Positions 1 to 9,810 of a stretch of 64,000 nucleotides of DNA are shown one piece after another. Origin of the DNA: Thalassotalea_A litorea (GTDB lineage Bacteria > Pseudomonadota > Gammaproteobacteria > Enterobacterales > Alteromonadaceae); contig NZ_JBHZSG010000008.1 of assembly GCF_043642205.1 (NCBI RefSeq), forward strand, positions 1-64,000. The letters are read 5' to 3'. A program made the position numbers and the translations under genes. The notes below the pieces were generated by a model that worked only from the letters and a program-made list of their open reading frames with translations, made no database searches and had not been told where the DNA came from. Each line of letters opens with the position of its first letter. The stretch's first letter is position 1.

Positions 1-75
1 TATCAATAAAATCTATGTTGTAACTGAACCTCTGCCCTAACTCTGAGTTGTGCACAAACTTAATGTGATTGGTAT
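1..75. mobile_element. right end of MITE-like element (partial, cut by window start)
   Basis: These 75 bp match positions 46226-46300 with about two mismatches and end with the same terminal sequence TTAATGTGATTGGTAT. The full copy at 46023-46300 starts with the inverted complement of that end, so this is the right end of a second copy whose left part lies outside the window. No coding capacity is visible. Confidence 0.75.
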
Positions 76-83
76 AAAACACG

Positions 84-111
84 AAAAAGGGAGCAACTGC
101 TCCCTTTTTTA
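84..111. terminator. bidirectional rho-independent terminator of mmsA
   Basis: GGGAGC-AACT-GCTCCC stem flanked by A-runs on the left and T-runs on the right. It lies just past the mmsA stop (minus strand), so read on the minus strand it gives a hairpin followed by U residues. Confidence 0.8.
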
Positions 112-127
112 TGGTTGGAGTGATGTC

Positions 128-1630
128 TTATTTCAAACTGATTGTGGTGTGGATTTCATCACCTTCTTGATGATCCGGTTCAAACCAACGGGCGGTAACC
201 GTTTTCGTCTGGGTCCAGAATTGGGTAACCTGTTTACCGTTAGGGCCAAGGTCGCCTAGTTTGGAGCCACGAGAACCGGTAAATGAGAAATAAGCCACGG
301 GCACAGGAATTGGTACATTGATACCAACCTGACCAACATCAATATCATTTTCGAATTTACGCGCTACATAACCTGATGAGGTAAAGATCGACGTACCATT
401 GCCATTTGGATTGGCATTGATGATGTCGATGGCTTCTTCAAGCGTATCGACTTGTAAAATACACAGTGCGGGACCGAAAATCTCTTGCTGATAAATATCC
501 ATATCTGTGGTGACGTCTGTAAACAGGGTCGGACCGACAAAATTTCCATCGGGATAACCCGGAACCTTAATATCCCTACCATCAATTAACAAGGTTGCGC
601 CTTGCTGCTCGCCGGTATTTAAAATATCGATAATACGCTGTTTCGCCTGCGGTGATACAACCGGACCTAAATCCGCTCGACGATTGGTCCCTGCATCAAC
701 GACTAAGGTTTTGCTTTTAGTCACAATATCATCTAACCACTGGCGACTGTTGCCAACAAGAATTGTCACTGGATTTGCCATGCAACGTTGCCCTGCAGCA
801 CCAAATGCCGAACCAATGATATCGTTAATCGCACGTTCTTTATTCGCATCCGGCATCACCACCATATGGTTTTTCGCACCCATCATACATTGGGCACGTT
901 TGCCATGTTGGCTGGCGCGGTTATAGATATGTGTGCCAACCGGTGTTGAACCAATAAACGAAACCGCTTTAATCAAAGGGTGTTCACAAATACGATTCAC
1001 TACCTCAGGGCCACCATGAACGACATTCAATACACCGGCTGGAACGCCGGCTTGCATTGCAAGGTCTACCATTAGCATAGTAGCGGATGGATCTTGTTCA
1101 GAGGGTTTTAATACAAAAGTATTGCCGCAGGCGATTGCCGCTGGAAACATAAAGGCAGGTAACATGACCGGAAAGTTGAATGCTGTAATACCAGCACCTA
1201 CGCCAAGCGGTTGGTTCAATGTATAAACATCAACGTTTGAGGCTGCGTTATTGGCCATTTCCCCTAATTGTAAGCGAGTGATAGAGCAGGCATTTTCGAC
1301 AGCTTCCAATGCCCGACCGACTTCACCCTCTGCATCCGGTAAGGTTTTACCATGCTCTTCGGTAATTAAGGCGGCAATTTGCTCGGTGTTGTCTTGCAGT
1401 AGTTGCTGAAATTTAAGCATGATACGCATGCGTTTAGTGAGTGGCGTTTTGCTCCAAGTCAAAAAAGCACGATGCGCACTTTCAATTGCCGCATCCACTT
1501 CCTCGATAGTCGCCATTGGCACTTTTGCTACAACGTCCTGGGTGGCTGGGTTGAGAACATCTAAGTATTGCTGCGATTTTGACGATAGTTTCTTACCATC
1601 AATCAGCAACTGAATTTCACGAATTGTCAT
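128..1630 (-). CDS. mmsA: methylmalonate-semialdehyde dehydrogenase (CoA-acylating)
   Basis: NAD-dependent aldehyde dehydrogenase that converts (methyl)malonate semialdehyde to propionyl-CoA or acetyl-CoA in valine, beta-alanine and inositol catabolism, in the cytoplasm. The 500 residues match the usual family length. FNFPVMLPAF at about 151-160 and the catalytic motif GQRCMA with Cys283 are typical of the CoA-acylating MMSDH subgroup rather than of ordinary aldehyde dehydrogenases. It is transcribed alone, divergent from the TonB-dependent receptor, and ends at a strong hairpin. No other valine-degradation genes (mmsB, acyl-CoA dehydrogenase) lie within the window, so they may be to the left or elsewhere. 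The start follows a weak purine-rich stretch; no better upstream ATG is seen. Confidence 0.93.
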   Translation of the reverse strand: MTIREIQLLIDGKKLSSKSQQYLDVLNPATQDVVAKVPMATIEEVDAAIESAHRAFLTWSKTPLTKRMRIMLKFQQLLQDNTEQIAALITEEHGKTLPDAEGEVGRALEAVENACSITRLQLGEMANNAASNVDVYTLNQPLGVGAGITAFNFPVMLPAFMFPAAIACGNTFVLKPSEQDPSATMLMVDLAMQAGVPAGVLNVVHGGPEVVNRICEHPLIKAVSFIGSTPVGTHIYNRASQHGKRAQCMMGAKNHMVVMPDANKERAINDIIGSAFGAAGQRCMANPVTILVGNSRQWLDDIVTKSKTLVVDAGTNRRADLGPVVSPQAKQRIIDILNTGEQQGATLLIDGRDIKVPGYPDGNFVGPTLFTDVTTDMDIYQQEIFGPALCILQVDTLEEAIDIINANPNGNGTSIFTSSGYVARKFENDIDVGQVGINVPIPVPVAYFSFTGSRGSKLGDLGPNGKQVTQFWTQTKTVTARWFEPDHQEGDEIHTTISLK

Positions 1631-2081
1631 AAATTAACCTTTGTTGTCTAGCCATGCTACTCAGAAAACCTGATAAGGCGGCCGATTTTTTTGTCGTAAT
1701 GTCTATACCCTGAATGTCAGTCTAAACGGCGAGGCGCCCATAACCGGTCGGGTCAATATGTTTTGTTATTGTTTGTAGCTAGATTAGGGAGTCACAGACC
1801 TTGATTCAAGGATGAACGACTTTTGTCAATAATGAGAAACTTTGATTTGTAAATATTGCTGAACAATTGCTCAGATAAGGATTAAAACAATTTATTTTTT
1901 TTCATCTTTAGTTACATATTTTTGCGTATTTTAACGGCTAAATCGCAGCTAATACAAAGTAAATCAGTTGTAAATAGTGCGTTAGTATTATATAAAAGCT
2001 GATGTTCGTCCGATTGTAAATCATGAGATACAAATCATGGCTGCGCGGATGATTAAAATAACAATATTTCAGGGAGTTAAT
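1631..2081. promoter_or_regulatory. divergent promoter region mmsA / TonB-dependent receptor
   Basis: About 450 bp, AT-rich, without a convincing ORF. It must hold the promoters of both flanking genes. A TATAAA-like -10 near 1990 could serve the receptor, but I do not see a firm -35 or an operator, so individual sites are not called. Confidence 0.4.
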
Positions 2082-4700
2082 ATGTCTATTAAATTTAGTA
2101 AGCGCAGTCTCGCGCTTGCCGTTTCTGTAGCCTTGTCTGGTCAGTCAGCCATGGCCGCGGAAGAGGCTAACCAAACAGCGGTTGCCGAAGAGGATATCGA
2201 ACAGATCGTTGTCGTTGGTAGCCGTGCTGCACCTCGCTCAGTTGCTGATTCGCCGGTACCGGTGGATGTAGTTGATGGTGATGAGCTAAGAAAGTCCGGC
2301 TCTTCGGATATGCTTGATTTGTTGGTCGCATCTGTTCCATCATTTGCCGCCCGTGCACAGCCTATCAGTGATGCTGCGACCTTGATTCGCCCGGTAAACC
2401 TGCGTGGTTTGTCGTCGGACTCTACCTTGATCCTTGTTAACGGTAAGCGTCGTCATCGTGCGTCGGTTATCGCCTTCCAGGGTGGTGGTGTTAATGATGG
2501 TGCACAAGGTCCTGATATTTCAGTCATTCCTTCGGTCGCCTTAAAGCAAGTTGAAGTACTTCGTGATGGTGCATCCGCGCAATACGGTTCAGATGCTATC
2601 GCTGGTGTAATGAACTTTGTATTAAAAGATGATGCAGATGGCGGGTCTATTTCTGCAAAATATGGTGAATATTACGAAGGTGACGGTGGTACAACTACGG
2701 TTGATGGTAATATCGGCCTGCCTTTAGGCGATGACGGTTTTGCTAACTTAAGCTTTCAATTAAAAAATGCTGATGCAACCTCTCGTAGTGTCCAACGTCC
2801 TGATGCTGCTGGCTTGATTGCTGCTGGCAATACCGATGTTGGTAACCCGGCACAAATCTGGGGTTTGCCAGAAATTGAAGATGATATTACCTTGTTCGGT
2901 AATGTTGGTTTAGACATTGGTACGGATAAAGAAGTTTATCTTTTTGGTAACTACTCAGAGCGTGATGTCACCGGTGGATTTTATTACCGTAACCCACACA
3001 ACCGTGGCAATGTTTATTCCATCGATGGTGGTGAAACTTTACTTGTTGGTGATGTAGGCCTGGCAACTGAAGGTGTGCCAAGCTGTTCGTGGTCAAACGC
3101 AACGGTCGATGTTCCTTTAGCACCATCGAATGTGCCAGCTAACGTTGATAATGTATTGAATACCGATCAATATCAGCAGATGCTTGCGGATCCAAACTGT
3201 TTCTCCATGAACTCCATTTTCCCAGGCGGTTATACGCCAGCCTTTGGTGGTAATATCACCGATACATCACTTACCGGTGGTGTTCGAGGTGATTTTAACG
3301 GCGGATTTATGGATGGTGTTTACTTTGATTTAAGTGCATCAGTAGGTCGTAATGAATCTGCATTTAACTTAAAAAACACTTTAAACCCTTCTTTAGGTTT
3401 AACAACGCCAACCGAGTTTGATACGGGTAAATATATCCAGTTGGAAAAAACCATTAACTTTGATTTGAGTAAAGGTTTTGACTGGGGACTCTACGAGCCG
3501 GTAAATATTGCTGGTGGTTTAGAATGGCGTGAAGAGAGCTTTGAAATCATTTCTGGTGAAGAATCTTCCTGGAAAGCCGGTCCTTACGCGGATCAAGGTT
3601 TCAACATCGGTTCTCACGGTTTTAAAGGCTTTGGTCCTGAATCTCAAGGCGTTAACACCCGTCGCAACATCGCTGCTTACTTAGATACTGAATTCTATTT
3701 TAGTGAAGCGTTTATGGTCGGTGCCGCACTGCGTTGGGAAGACTATGATTCGTTTGGTAGTACGTTTGACTACAAATTAACGGGTCAGTTCTCAATCACT
3801 GATGATTGGTCACTGCGTGCGTCACACAGTACCGGTTTCCGTGCTCCAACTGTTGGTCAGGCAAACGTGGTTAACACTCAGACCTCTCTAATTAATGGTG
3901 AGTTGATTCAAACCTTCCTTGCTCCGGCAACGGATCCTCTAGCTAGCTACTACGGCGCGGATATTTTAACGCCAGAGGAATCGACGAGTTATACTTTTGG
4001 TACAGTTCTGCAATTCGGTGAATTATTCATTACTGCCGATATCTATAGCATTGAAGTGAAAGATCGTCTTGCACAAACGTCACAAATTTCGGTTAACCCG
4101 GAAGATTATGATGACCTTCGCGCTGCAGGCGTTAAAAACCCAGAGTTGATCTCAGGGGTAACGTACTTTGCGAATGACTTTGATACCACAACCTCAGGTC
4201 TAGATGTCGTTGCTAACTACAACATGGAAATGTTTGGTGGCGATACCGGATTTAGCCTGGCGTATAACTACAATAAAACCGAAGTTGATAGTGTAGATGT
4301 TCAGGAAGATGGTTCTGTACGTACTGGTCCTGATAAGGTTCGTCGTCTAGAAGAAGGTATGCCAGAGCATCGCGGTACATTTACCGTGAGCCAAAGCTGG
4401 GATTCATTTGGTATGTTTGTCCGAGCTAACTACTTTGGTGAGTATTGGGCGGTTCACGCCGATGATGCCGGCCCAGGTGGTTGGAACCAAGATGCAGATG
4501 CGGCAATCACGTTTGATGCCGAAGTCAGCTACTTCATGACTGAAAACTTTACCTTTACTCTAGGTGCAAACAACATCTTTGATCAGGAAGCAGAACGTAT
4601 TCCTGATGAGTTTAACGGTGTTGGTGGTAAGTACTACGAAAGTGGTCCGTTCGATTATAACGGCGGATTCTACTACGGTAAGGTTACCTATAGCTTCTAA
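2082..4700 (+). CDS. TonB-dependent outer-membrane receptor
   Basis: Outer-membrane active transporter of about 872 residues. The ATG at 2082 is preferred over an in-frame ATG at 2037 because AGGGAG sits 6 bp upstream and the protein then begins directly with a signal peptide (cleavage near AMA-A, about residue 24). A TonB-box-like stretch (IEQIVVVGSR) comes next, then the plug domain with NLRGL, LVNGKRR and YGSDAIAGVMN, then a long beta-barrel ending in a C-terminal Phe (KVTYSF). The substrate cannot be read from sequence; barrels of this TBDR type in marine Alteromonadales often take up oligosaccharides, peptides or siderophores. Neighbours (mmsA, a small exported protein, an SDR) do not fix the substrate. 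Confidence 0.93.
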   Translation: MSIKFSKRSLALAVSVALSGQSAMAAEEANQTAVAEEDIEQIVVVGSRAAPRSVADSPVPVDVVDGDELRKSGSSDMLDLLVASVPSFAARAQPISDAATLIRPVNLRGLSSDSTLILVNGKRRHRASVIAFQGGGVNDGAQGPDISVIPSVALKQVEVLRDGASAQYGSDAIAGVMNFVLKDDADGGSISAKYGEYYEGDGGTTTVDGNIGLPLGDDGFANLSFQLKNADATSRSVQRPDAAGLIAAGNTDVGNPAQIWGLPEIEDDITLFGNVGLDIGTDKEVYLFGNYSERDVTGGFYYRNPHNRGNVYSIDGGETLLVGDVGLATEGVPSCSWSNATVDVPLAPSNVPANVDNVLNTDQYQQMLADPNCFSMNSIFPGGYTPAFGGNITDTSLTGGVRGDFNGGFMDGVYFDLSASVGRNESAFNLKNTLNPSLGLTTPTEFDTGKYIQLEKTINFDLSKGFDWGLYEPVNIAGGLEWREESFEIISGEESSWKAGPYADQGFNIGSHGFKGFGPESQGVNTRRNIAAYLDTEFYFSEAFMVGAALRWEDYDSFGSTFDYKLTGQFSITDDWSLRASHSTGFRAPTVGQANVVNTQTSLINGELIQTFLAPATDPLASYYGADILTPEESTSYTFGTVLQFGELFITADIYSIEVKDRLAQTSQISVNPEDYDDLRAAGVKNPELISGVTYFANDFDTTTSGLDVVANYNMEMFGGDTGFSLAYNYNKTEVDSVDVQEDGSVRTGPDKVRRLEEGMPEHRGTFTVSQSWDSFGMFVRANYFGEYWAVHADDAGPGGWNQDADAAITFDAEVSYFMTENFTFTLGANNIFDQEAERIPDEFNGVGGKYYESGPFDYNGGFYYGKVTYSF

Positions 4701-4714
4701 TAAAGAACGCGTTT

Positions 4715-4742
4715 AAAAAAGGACCTTCGGGTCCTTTTTTTG
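4715..4742 (+). terminator. rho-independent terminator after the receptor gene
   Basis: GGACC-TTCG-GGTCC stem with a stable UUCG-type loop, followed by a run of T residues, 20 bp after the receptor stop. Confidence 0.9.
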
Positions 4743-4846
4743 TGCCCATTTCATTAACATTTTGATGCAATTGTTTTTTGTTTGCTTATTGTTCCTGACG
4801 ACGAATAAGGCTAATTTAGAATTATCATTCCTCTTATCTTAACTGT

Positions 4847-5275
4847 ATGAAAATTATATACTTTAGTTTGTTATTTGTGGCGCTGGTTAGCTTGGTTTTT
4901 GTGGCGGCAACAGATGATATCGAGAAGCCGGGTAATTACTTAGCGACCCCGCTGATTAAGCCTGACCGACTCCCTTATACGGTATCGCCATTACAGTCTC
5001 CCTGTGATGACAGTAATAGCGTGTTGCCAATTCGATTAAAGGTTTCAAAAGCGCAGAAGATATATACCTATGATTCTGAAATCAGTGAAGACTATTTACG
5101 TGAAAAATTAGAATCGTTACCTGTTGGCTGTGACAATGCCAGAATCACCTTTTTGTATGAAAAGGGCACTTCCGTGGAATACCTGAAGCAGGTAAACGAT
5201 ATCCTGGAAAAGTCCGCAAATTTTAAAAATTACTCGCCAATAATGATGGAGTACCCGGAAGGGGTTTTACATTAG
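4847..5275 (+). CDS. small exported protein, possible ExbD/TolR-like periplasmic fold
   Basis: 142 residues with an N-terminal hydrophobic segment (about residues 4-21) that acts as a signal peptide or anchor, followed by a hydrophilic domain with two cysteines (CDD and GCDN). I do not recognise a named family. The second half (strand PIRLKVSKAQKIY, a helix starting SEDYLREKLESL, strand ARITFLYEKGTSVEYL, helix KQVNDILEKS) has the strand-helix-strand-helix rhythm of ExbD/TolR periplasmic domains. The membrane-anchor Asp of ExbD is missing, because the N-terminal segment has no acidic residue. Downstream of a TonB-dependent receptor terminator and 19 bp upstream of an SDR gene. The coding call is fairly safe; the fold is inference only. 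Confidence 0.65.
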   Translation: MKIIYFSLLFVALVSLVFVAATDDIEKPGNYLATPLIKPDRLPYTVSPLQSPCDDSNSVLPIRLKVSKAQKIYTYDSEISEDYLREKLESLPVGCDNARITFLYEKGTSVEYLKQVNDILEKSANFKNYSPIMMEYPEGVLH

Positions 5276-5294
5276 GTCTACAGATAAAGAATAA

Positions 5295-6056
5295 ATGAGA
5301 CATGTTATGAGTTCATCAAAAGTCGCATTAATTACCGGCAGCAGTCGTGGTATTGGCGCTGCTACTGCGAGGCTATTTGCAGAGCATGGATATGCGGTCG
5401 TGATTAATTACCAGCATTCGCAACAACAAGCCGAACAGTTGGTATTGGAGATTGAGCAGCTTGGTGTTGAATGTTTAGCGGTACAAGTTGATGTATCCAA
5501 TGAGCAGGACGTCGAAAAGTTGTTTGTGGAAGCAGACAAACTAGGTCGGCTGTCTGTTTTGGTTAATAATGCTGGAATATTAGCGCCGCAATCGAGACTG
5601 GAAAATATATCCTTTGAGCGATTTAAAAACATCTTAGAAGTGAATGTGTTGTCCTGTTTTTTGTGTACTAAGCAAGCGATAAAGCGGATGTCCACAAGAT
5701 ATGGTGGGACCGGTGGCAATATCGTCAATGTTTCTTCCGGTGCTGCCAGAACAGGTTCACCGAATGAGTACGTGGACTATGCCGCATCAAAGGGAGCAAT
5801 GGATACGCTGACTCGAGGTGCAGCACTGGAGCTCGCAGATGAAGGTATCCGGGTTAACGGCGTTCGTCCAGCACTTATTTATACCGAAATGCACGCCGCA
5901 GGTGGTGAAGCGACTCGAGTAGATAGGTTGAGTAACAAGCTGCCGCTAAAACGGGGCGGTACTGCTGAGGAAGTCGCCGAAGCGATTTTTTGGCTGGCAA
6001 GTGAAAAATCTTCCTTTGTTACTGGCAGTTTTATCGATACGACTGGCGGACTGTAA
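5295..6056 (+). CDS. ygfF: short-chain dehydrogenase/reductase, YgfF-like
   Basis: Classical NAD(P)-binding SDR of 253 residues. Cofactor motif TGSSRGIG at 14-21, NNAG at 91-94, Ser147/148 and the catalytic pair Tyr162/Lys166 (YAASK) are all present. Sequence around DEYVDYAASKGA-like and YTEMHA(A/S)GGE segments, and the ending VTGSFID, agrees with what I remember of E. coli YgfF, an SDR of unknown physiological substrate, so I use that name with caution. A second ATG at 5307 is an equally plausible start. It follows the small exported protein by 19 bp, so the two may be cotranscribed. Confidence 0.85.
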   Translation: MRHVMSSSKVALITGSSRGIGAATARLFAEHGYAVVINYQHSQQQAEQLVLEIEQLGVECLAVQVDVSNEQDVEKLFVEADKLGRLSVLVNNAGILAPQSRLENISFERFKNILEVNVLSCFLCTKQAIKRMSTRYGGTGGNIVNVSSGAARTGSPNEYVDYAASKGAMDTLTRGAALELADEGIRVNGVRPALIYTEMHAAGGEATRVDRLSNKLPLKRGGTAEEVAEAIFWLASEKSSFVTGSFIDTTGGL

Positions 6057-6207
6057 TAAATACCATCTTTAGCTAATATCAAATTTTTAAGTCTGCAGGT
6101 AACAATTTCTAAGAGGAAGCCGGATGTAAAAGAGGGAAACTTCTTTCTCCCACCTTCCTCTTCCACCAGCGCAGCTTACCTCTTAGAAGCTTACCTTTTA
6201 GAAGTTT

Positions 6208-9200
6208 CTACTTCACCAATTGCTTAATCGTACGCTTCAATGCCGCAGGTTTTACCGGTTTATTTAAAAACTGAAAACCCTGTTCACGTATCTCCTCACG
6301 AATGTCTTCACTATGATCAGCACTATTGATAATGATAGGAATATCGGCGTCGAGTTGTTGGTGGATAAACTTAACCACTTCGAGTCCCGTCACGCCATCA
6401 TCGAGATGATAGTCGGCGATAATTAACTGTGGTTTGTGTTGTTCGGTGATTTCTACCGCCATCGTTTGATCTTTTGCCTGCCAGGCCTGACAACCCCATT
6501 CGCTAAGACGCTTATCCATGGCAACGAGTACCGCATCGTCGTTATCAATAATTAACACTTTCAGCGATTTTAGATCCTGACGGTTGACCGGATTAACAGA
6601 CGTTGCCGGTATAGATTTTTTACTCAGCGCTATCACGGGTAATTGCAGGCTAAATTCGCTGCCAACTCCAAACTCTGATTTTAACGTCAGATCGATGCCA
6701 AGGATCTTGCAGATCCGCATCGTAATGGCGAGCCCGAGCCCCAGTCCTTGCTCTTTATTCTGGTTAATTTGCTCAAAGTCATTAAATATCCGTTGTTGAT
6801 CTTCCGCTTTAATACCAATACCACTATCTTTTATGTGCAATAAGATTGCCGGGCCGTGGCGCTCGAGAGTCAGTTCTACGCTACCTGTTTCGGTGTAACG
6901 GATGGCATTGGTAAGCAGGTTCTGAATAACCCGACGCAACAGGGTTTTATCGCTGCGAGTACCGACATTTTCAATGTTGGCGTGAAATCTAAGACCTTTT
7001 TCTTCGGCCATCATTTTGAACTCTTCACATATCGGGTTAAGAAAATTACCCAGATAGAAATCATCAATATGCGGGCGAATGGTGCCGGCATCGAGTTTGG
7101 TCAATTCTAAAATAGACGTGAGTAGCTGCTCGGCATTTTCTAGTGAATGACTAATGTTTTGACTCAGTTCACGAATATCATCTTGGTCGCATTTTTCCTG
7201 AAGGATGGATGAAAATAAATTGGCCGCGTTAAAAGGTTGCAATAAGTCATGGCTTAACGCTGCAAAATAACGGGATTTATTGATATTCGCTTGCTCAGCG
7301 TCTTGTTTGGCTTCACCCAAAGCTTTGTTTAGGCGTTGTAAGTCTTCGGTGCGCTGTTCGACCCGGCTTTCTAGGTGGGCATTAATTTCTTCCAGCGCTT
7401 TTTGAGTATTAACAAACTCGGTGATGTCCGCATACGTGGTAACAAATCCGCCACCTGGAAGCGGGTTACCATTCATTTCATAAACCTTTCCGGTCTTTTG
7501 CACCCGTTGAAAACGATAAGGAATGCCTTGTTGTAAATAGGTTAAGCGCTTTTCTACTTCCTGTTGTTTCGGACCATCCCCAAAAAATCCACGATTGGCA
7601 TTAAAGCGAATGATTTCTTCAACCGGGCGGCCGACGTAAATCTCTTCTTCTGGGTAGTTAAACATCTCAATATATCGTCTGTTCCAGGCAACCAGGTTAA
7701 GCGCTTTATCGACGACTGAAATGCCTTGATTGACGTTTTGGATTGTCGCTTGCAGCAAGGAACGATTAAAACGCAATAATTCACTAGCTTCATCGACGAT
7801 ATCGACAACGTCGTTTACTAACGCATGCCGCTGACTCTTGGCAGAATTGAGCAATAATCGCGCTGATGGACCACCGATAACACCGGATAGTTCTTGTTCA
7901 ACACAGGCTTCCAGTTCCCCGGTGATCAGGTACTCATCGTGTACTTGTTTATGACTATAGTAATTATTTATAAATGTACTGGCGTAGCTTTCCCCAAAAA
8001 AACGCGAGAGCAACACTCTGACATCACCCAGGGTCAATGGGGTGTTACCATAGGATAGGCTTTCATGCCCCTGTTTTACGTGCAGGTAATTGCGCGCTTG
8101 TAACCGCTCACTCATGGATGGCGAGGATGTCAGGCTAACGTAAATAAATACCAGTATGTTTAGTCCTAGACTCATTAACACACCGTGTGAGATAAAGTCT
8201 ATATTCAGGCCAAACAGCGCCGTAGGGATTAGCCAATCAAATCCAAATAACCCCAGGGAAAAGAACTGTTGGTAAAACTGAGTGTCTTGCAGCATGGAAG
8301 GTAATAATAAGGTATATCCCCATACCATCGTGCCCGTAACAATACTTCGGTAAGCCGCTTTATGATTGGCCTTACTCCATAGCAACCCGAGCAGCATTGC
8401 TGGCGCAAATTGGGCAACAAGCGTCATCGCCATCAACCCTGTTACCGCGAGCAACTCGGAATTGGAAATGGATTGATAATATGCCCAGGCTGCGAATAGT
8501 ATGATTGCGATGGTTATGCGACGAATCATCAGTAAGCGATTCGGACTCAGTTGCTGGCTGGTTAACAATGAGGATGTCTTACCTTGCTCCCGAGCCAGTA
8601 GTTTAGGCGTGATCAGATCGTTCGAGACCATAATGCTCAGGACGATGGTAGCGACGATGACCATGGAAGTTGCTGCCGAAAAACCACCGAGATACGACAC
8701 CAGAGTCATCAATTCATTATCGGCGTAAATAGGTAACTGCAGCATAAACGAGTCACTACCAATATCCTGATTGGCAAACAGGATCAGCCCCGCATAGGCA
8801 ATGGGTAATGCAAAAAGGTTAAGGGCGATAAGAAAGATCGGAAATAACCAACGGGCGTTTTTCAGCTCAGATTCACTTTTTTGTTCGATAAACGCCATAT
8901 GAAACTGCCTGGGAAGGCAAAACATCATCAACACACCGAGTAGGGTTTGCGTGATATACACATAGCCGGGTGGTGGAGAAATGGCACTGATTGTTGAATA
9001 CTCTTTTGCCGCGGCAAGTAACGCTTGTGGTGATGAAAACACCCAGAAGCAGACAAAAATTCCAATCAATAGAAACGTGACCAATTTGACGATTGACTCA
9101 AAACCTATTGCCAATAGTAAGCCGGGATTTTGTTCCGATGGTCGAATACGACGAGTTCCAAATAATATTGCAAAGATTGCCAGCATCACGGTAAAGACTA

Positions 9201-9669
9201 AAGAGATATCGACCCAGCCGCTGACGCCTTGATATTGCGTTACGGCGGTAAAACTATCGGTAATGGCACGCAGCTGCAGGGCGATATAGGGAATAATCGC
9301 GCCGACCGATACTAACGTAATCAACCCGGCCAGTCGGGTAGATTTGCCATATCGGGAGGAGATAAAGTCAGCCAGAGATGTTAATGACTGTTGACGACAA
9401 ATTTTGGCAACTTTTAATACCAAAGGCCAGGCAAAAATAAAGGTAATGATTGCTCCGGCATAAGTTGGTGTTAACCACCAGCCGGTTGTCGCTGCTTGTC
9501 CCGTTACCCCATAAAATGCCCATGAGGTGCAGTAAACGCCTAACCCGAGACTATAAACGATCGGCTTTACATGTTTTGGCAGTTGGTATTTATCGCCAAT
9601 AAAAGCGATTAAGAACAGTAGAACAAGGTAACAAACGGTTACCAGAACCAGTAAAGATATGGGTAACAT
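6208..9669 (-). CDS. sodium-solute-symporter-fused hybrid histidine kinase/response regulator
   Basis: 1153-residue inner-membrane sensor. Residues 1-510 form a multi-helix SSS (PutP-like) transporter domain; about 635-750 a PAS domain; about 755-795 a coiled-coil linker; then HisKA with His807 (SHDLLQPF), HATPase with N-box NLLTNAIRY (917-925), DSGIGI (948-953) and GLGLGL (975-980); last a receiver domain with Asp1086 and Lys1137. This order matches the CbrA/NahK-like family in which the transporter part senses or imports a solute. All phosphotransfer residues are intact. There is no DNA-binding output domain, so it must signal to a separate partner, and no such partner gene is next to it. 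Transcribed alone on the minus strand. Confidence 0.9.
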   Translation of the reverse strand: MLPISLLVLVTVCYLVLLFLIAFIGDKYQLPKHVKPIVYSLGLGVYCTSWAFYGVTGQAATTGWWLTPTYAGAIITFIFAWPLVLKVAKICRQQSLTSLADFISSRYGKSTRLAGLITLVSVGAIIPYIALQLRAITDSFTAVTQYQGVSGWVDISLVFTVMLAIFAILFGTRRIRPSEQNPGLLLAIGFESIVKLVTFLLIGIFVCFWVFSSPQALLAAAKEYSTISAISPPPGYVYITQTLLGVLMMFCLPRQFHMAFIEQKSESELKNARWLFPIFLIALNLFALPIAYAGLILFANQDIGSDSFMLQLPIYADNELMTLVSYLGGFSAATSMVIVATIVLSIMVSNDLITPKLLAREQGKTSSLLTSQQLSPNRLLMIRRITIAIILFAAWAYYQSISNSELLAVTGLMAMTLVAQFAPAMLLGLLWSKANHKAAYRSIVTGTMVWGYTLLLPSMLQDTQFYQQFFSLGLFGFDWLIPTALFGLNIDFISHGVLMSLGLNILVFIYVSLTSSPSMSERLQARNYLHVKQGHESLSYGNTPLTLGDVRVLLSRFFGESYASTFINNYYSHKQVHDEYLITGELEACVEQELSGVIGGPSARLLLNSAKSQRHALVNDVVDIVDEASELLRFNRSLLQATIQNVNQGISVVDKALNLVAWNRRYIEMFNYPEEEIYVGRPVEEIIRFNANRGFFGDGPKQQEVEKRLTYLQQGIPYRFQRVQKTGKVYEMNGNPLPGGGFVTTYADITEFVNTQKALEEINAHLESRVEQRTEDLQRLNKALGEAKQDAEQANINKSRYFAALSHDLLQPFNAANLFSSILQEKCDQDDIRELSQNISHSLENAEQLLTSILELTKLDAGTIRPHIDDFYLGNFLNPICEEFKMMAEEKGLRFHANIENVGTRSDKTLLRRVIQNLLTNAIRYTETGSVELTLERHGPAILLHIKDSGIGIKAEDQQRIFNDFEQINQNKEQGLGLGLAITMRICKILGIDLTLKSEFGVGSEFSLQLPVIALSKKSIPATSVNPVNRQDLKSLKVLIIDNDDAVLVAMDKRLSEWGCQAWQAKDQTMAVEITEQHKPQLIIADYHLDDGVTGLEVVKFIHQQLDADIPIIINSADHSEDIREEIREQGFQFLNKPVKPAALKRTIKQLVK

Positions 9670-9772
9670 AAAGCAACTTTCTTATTATTTTTTAACCATA
9701 CTAACCCATTAATTCAAGAAGTCATCTTTTGTATTGCAATTAGAAATATCCGAATAGATCTTTAATTTGTGG

Positions 9773-9806
9773 GCTTATGGCTTTATGGCTTTATGGCTTT
9801 ATGGGT
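9773..9806. repeat. 8-bp tandem repeat (CTTTATGG)
   Basis: Four near-identical 8-bp units (one of them missing a T) in the gap between the hybrid kinase start and the metalloprotease stop. Simple slipped-strand repeat; no function is evident. Confidence 0.8.
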
Positions 9807-9810
9807 TAGC

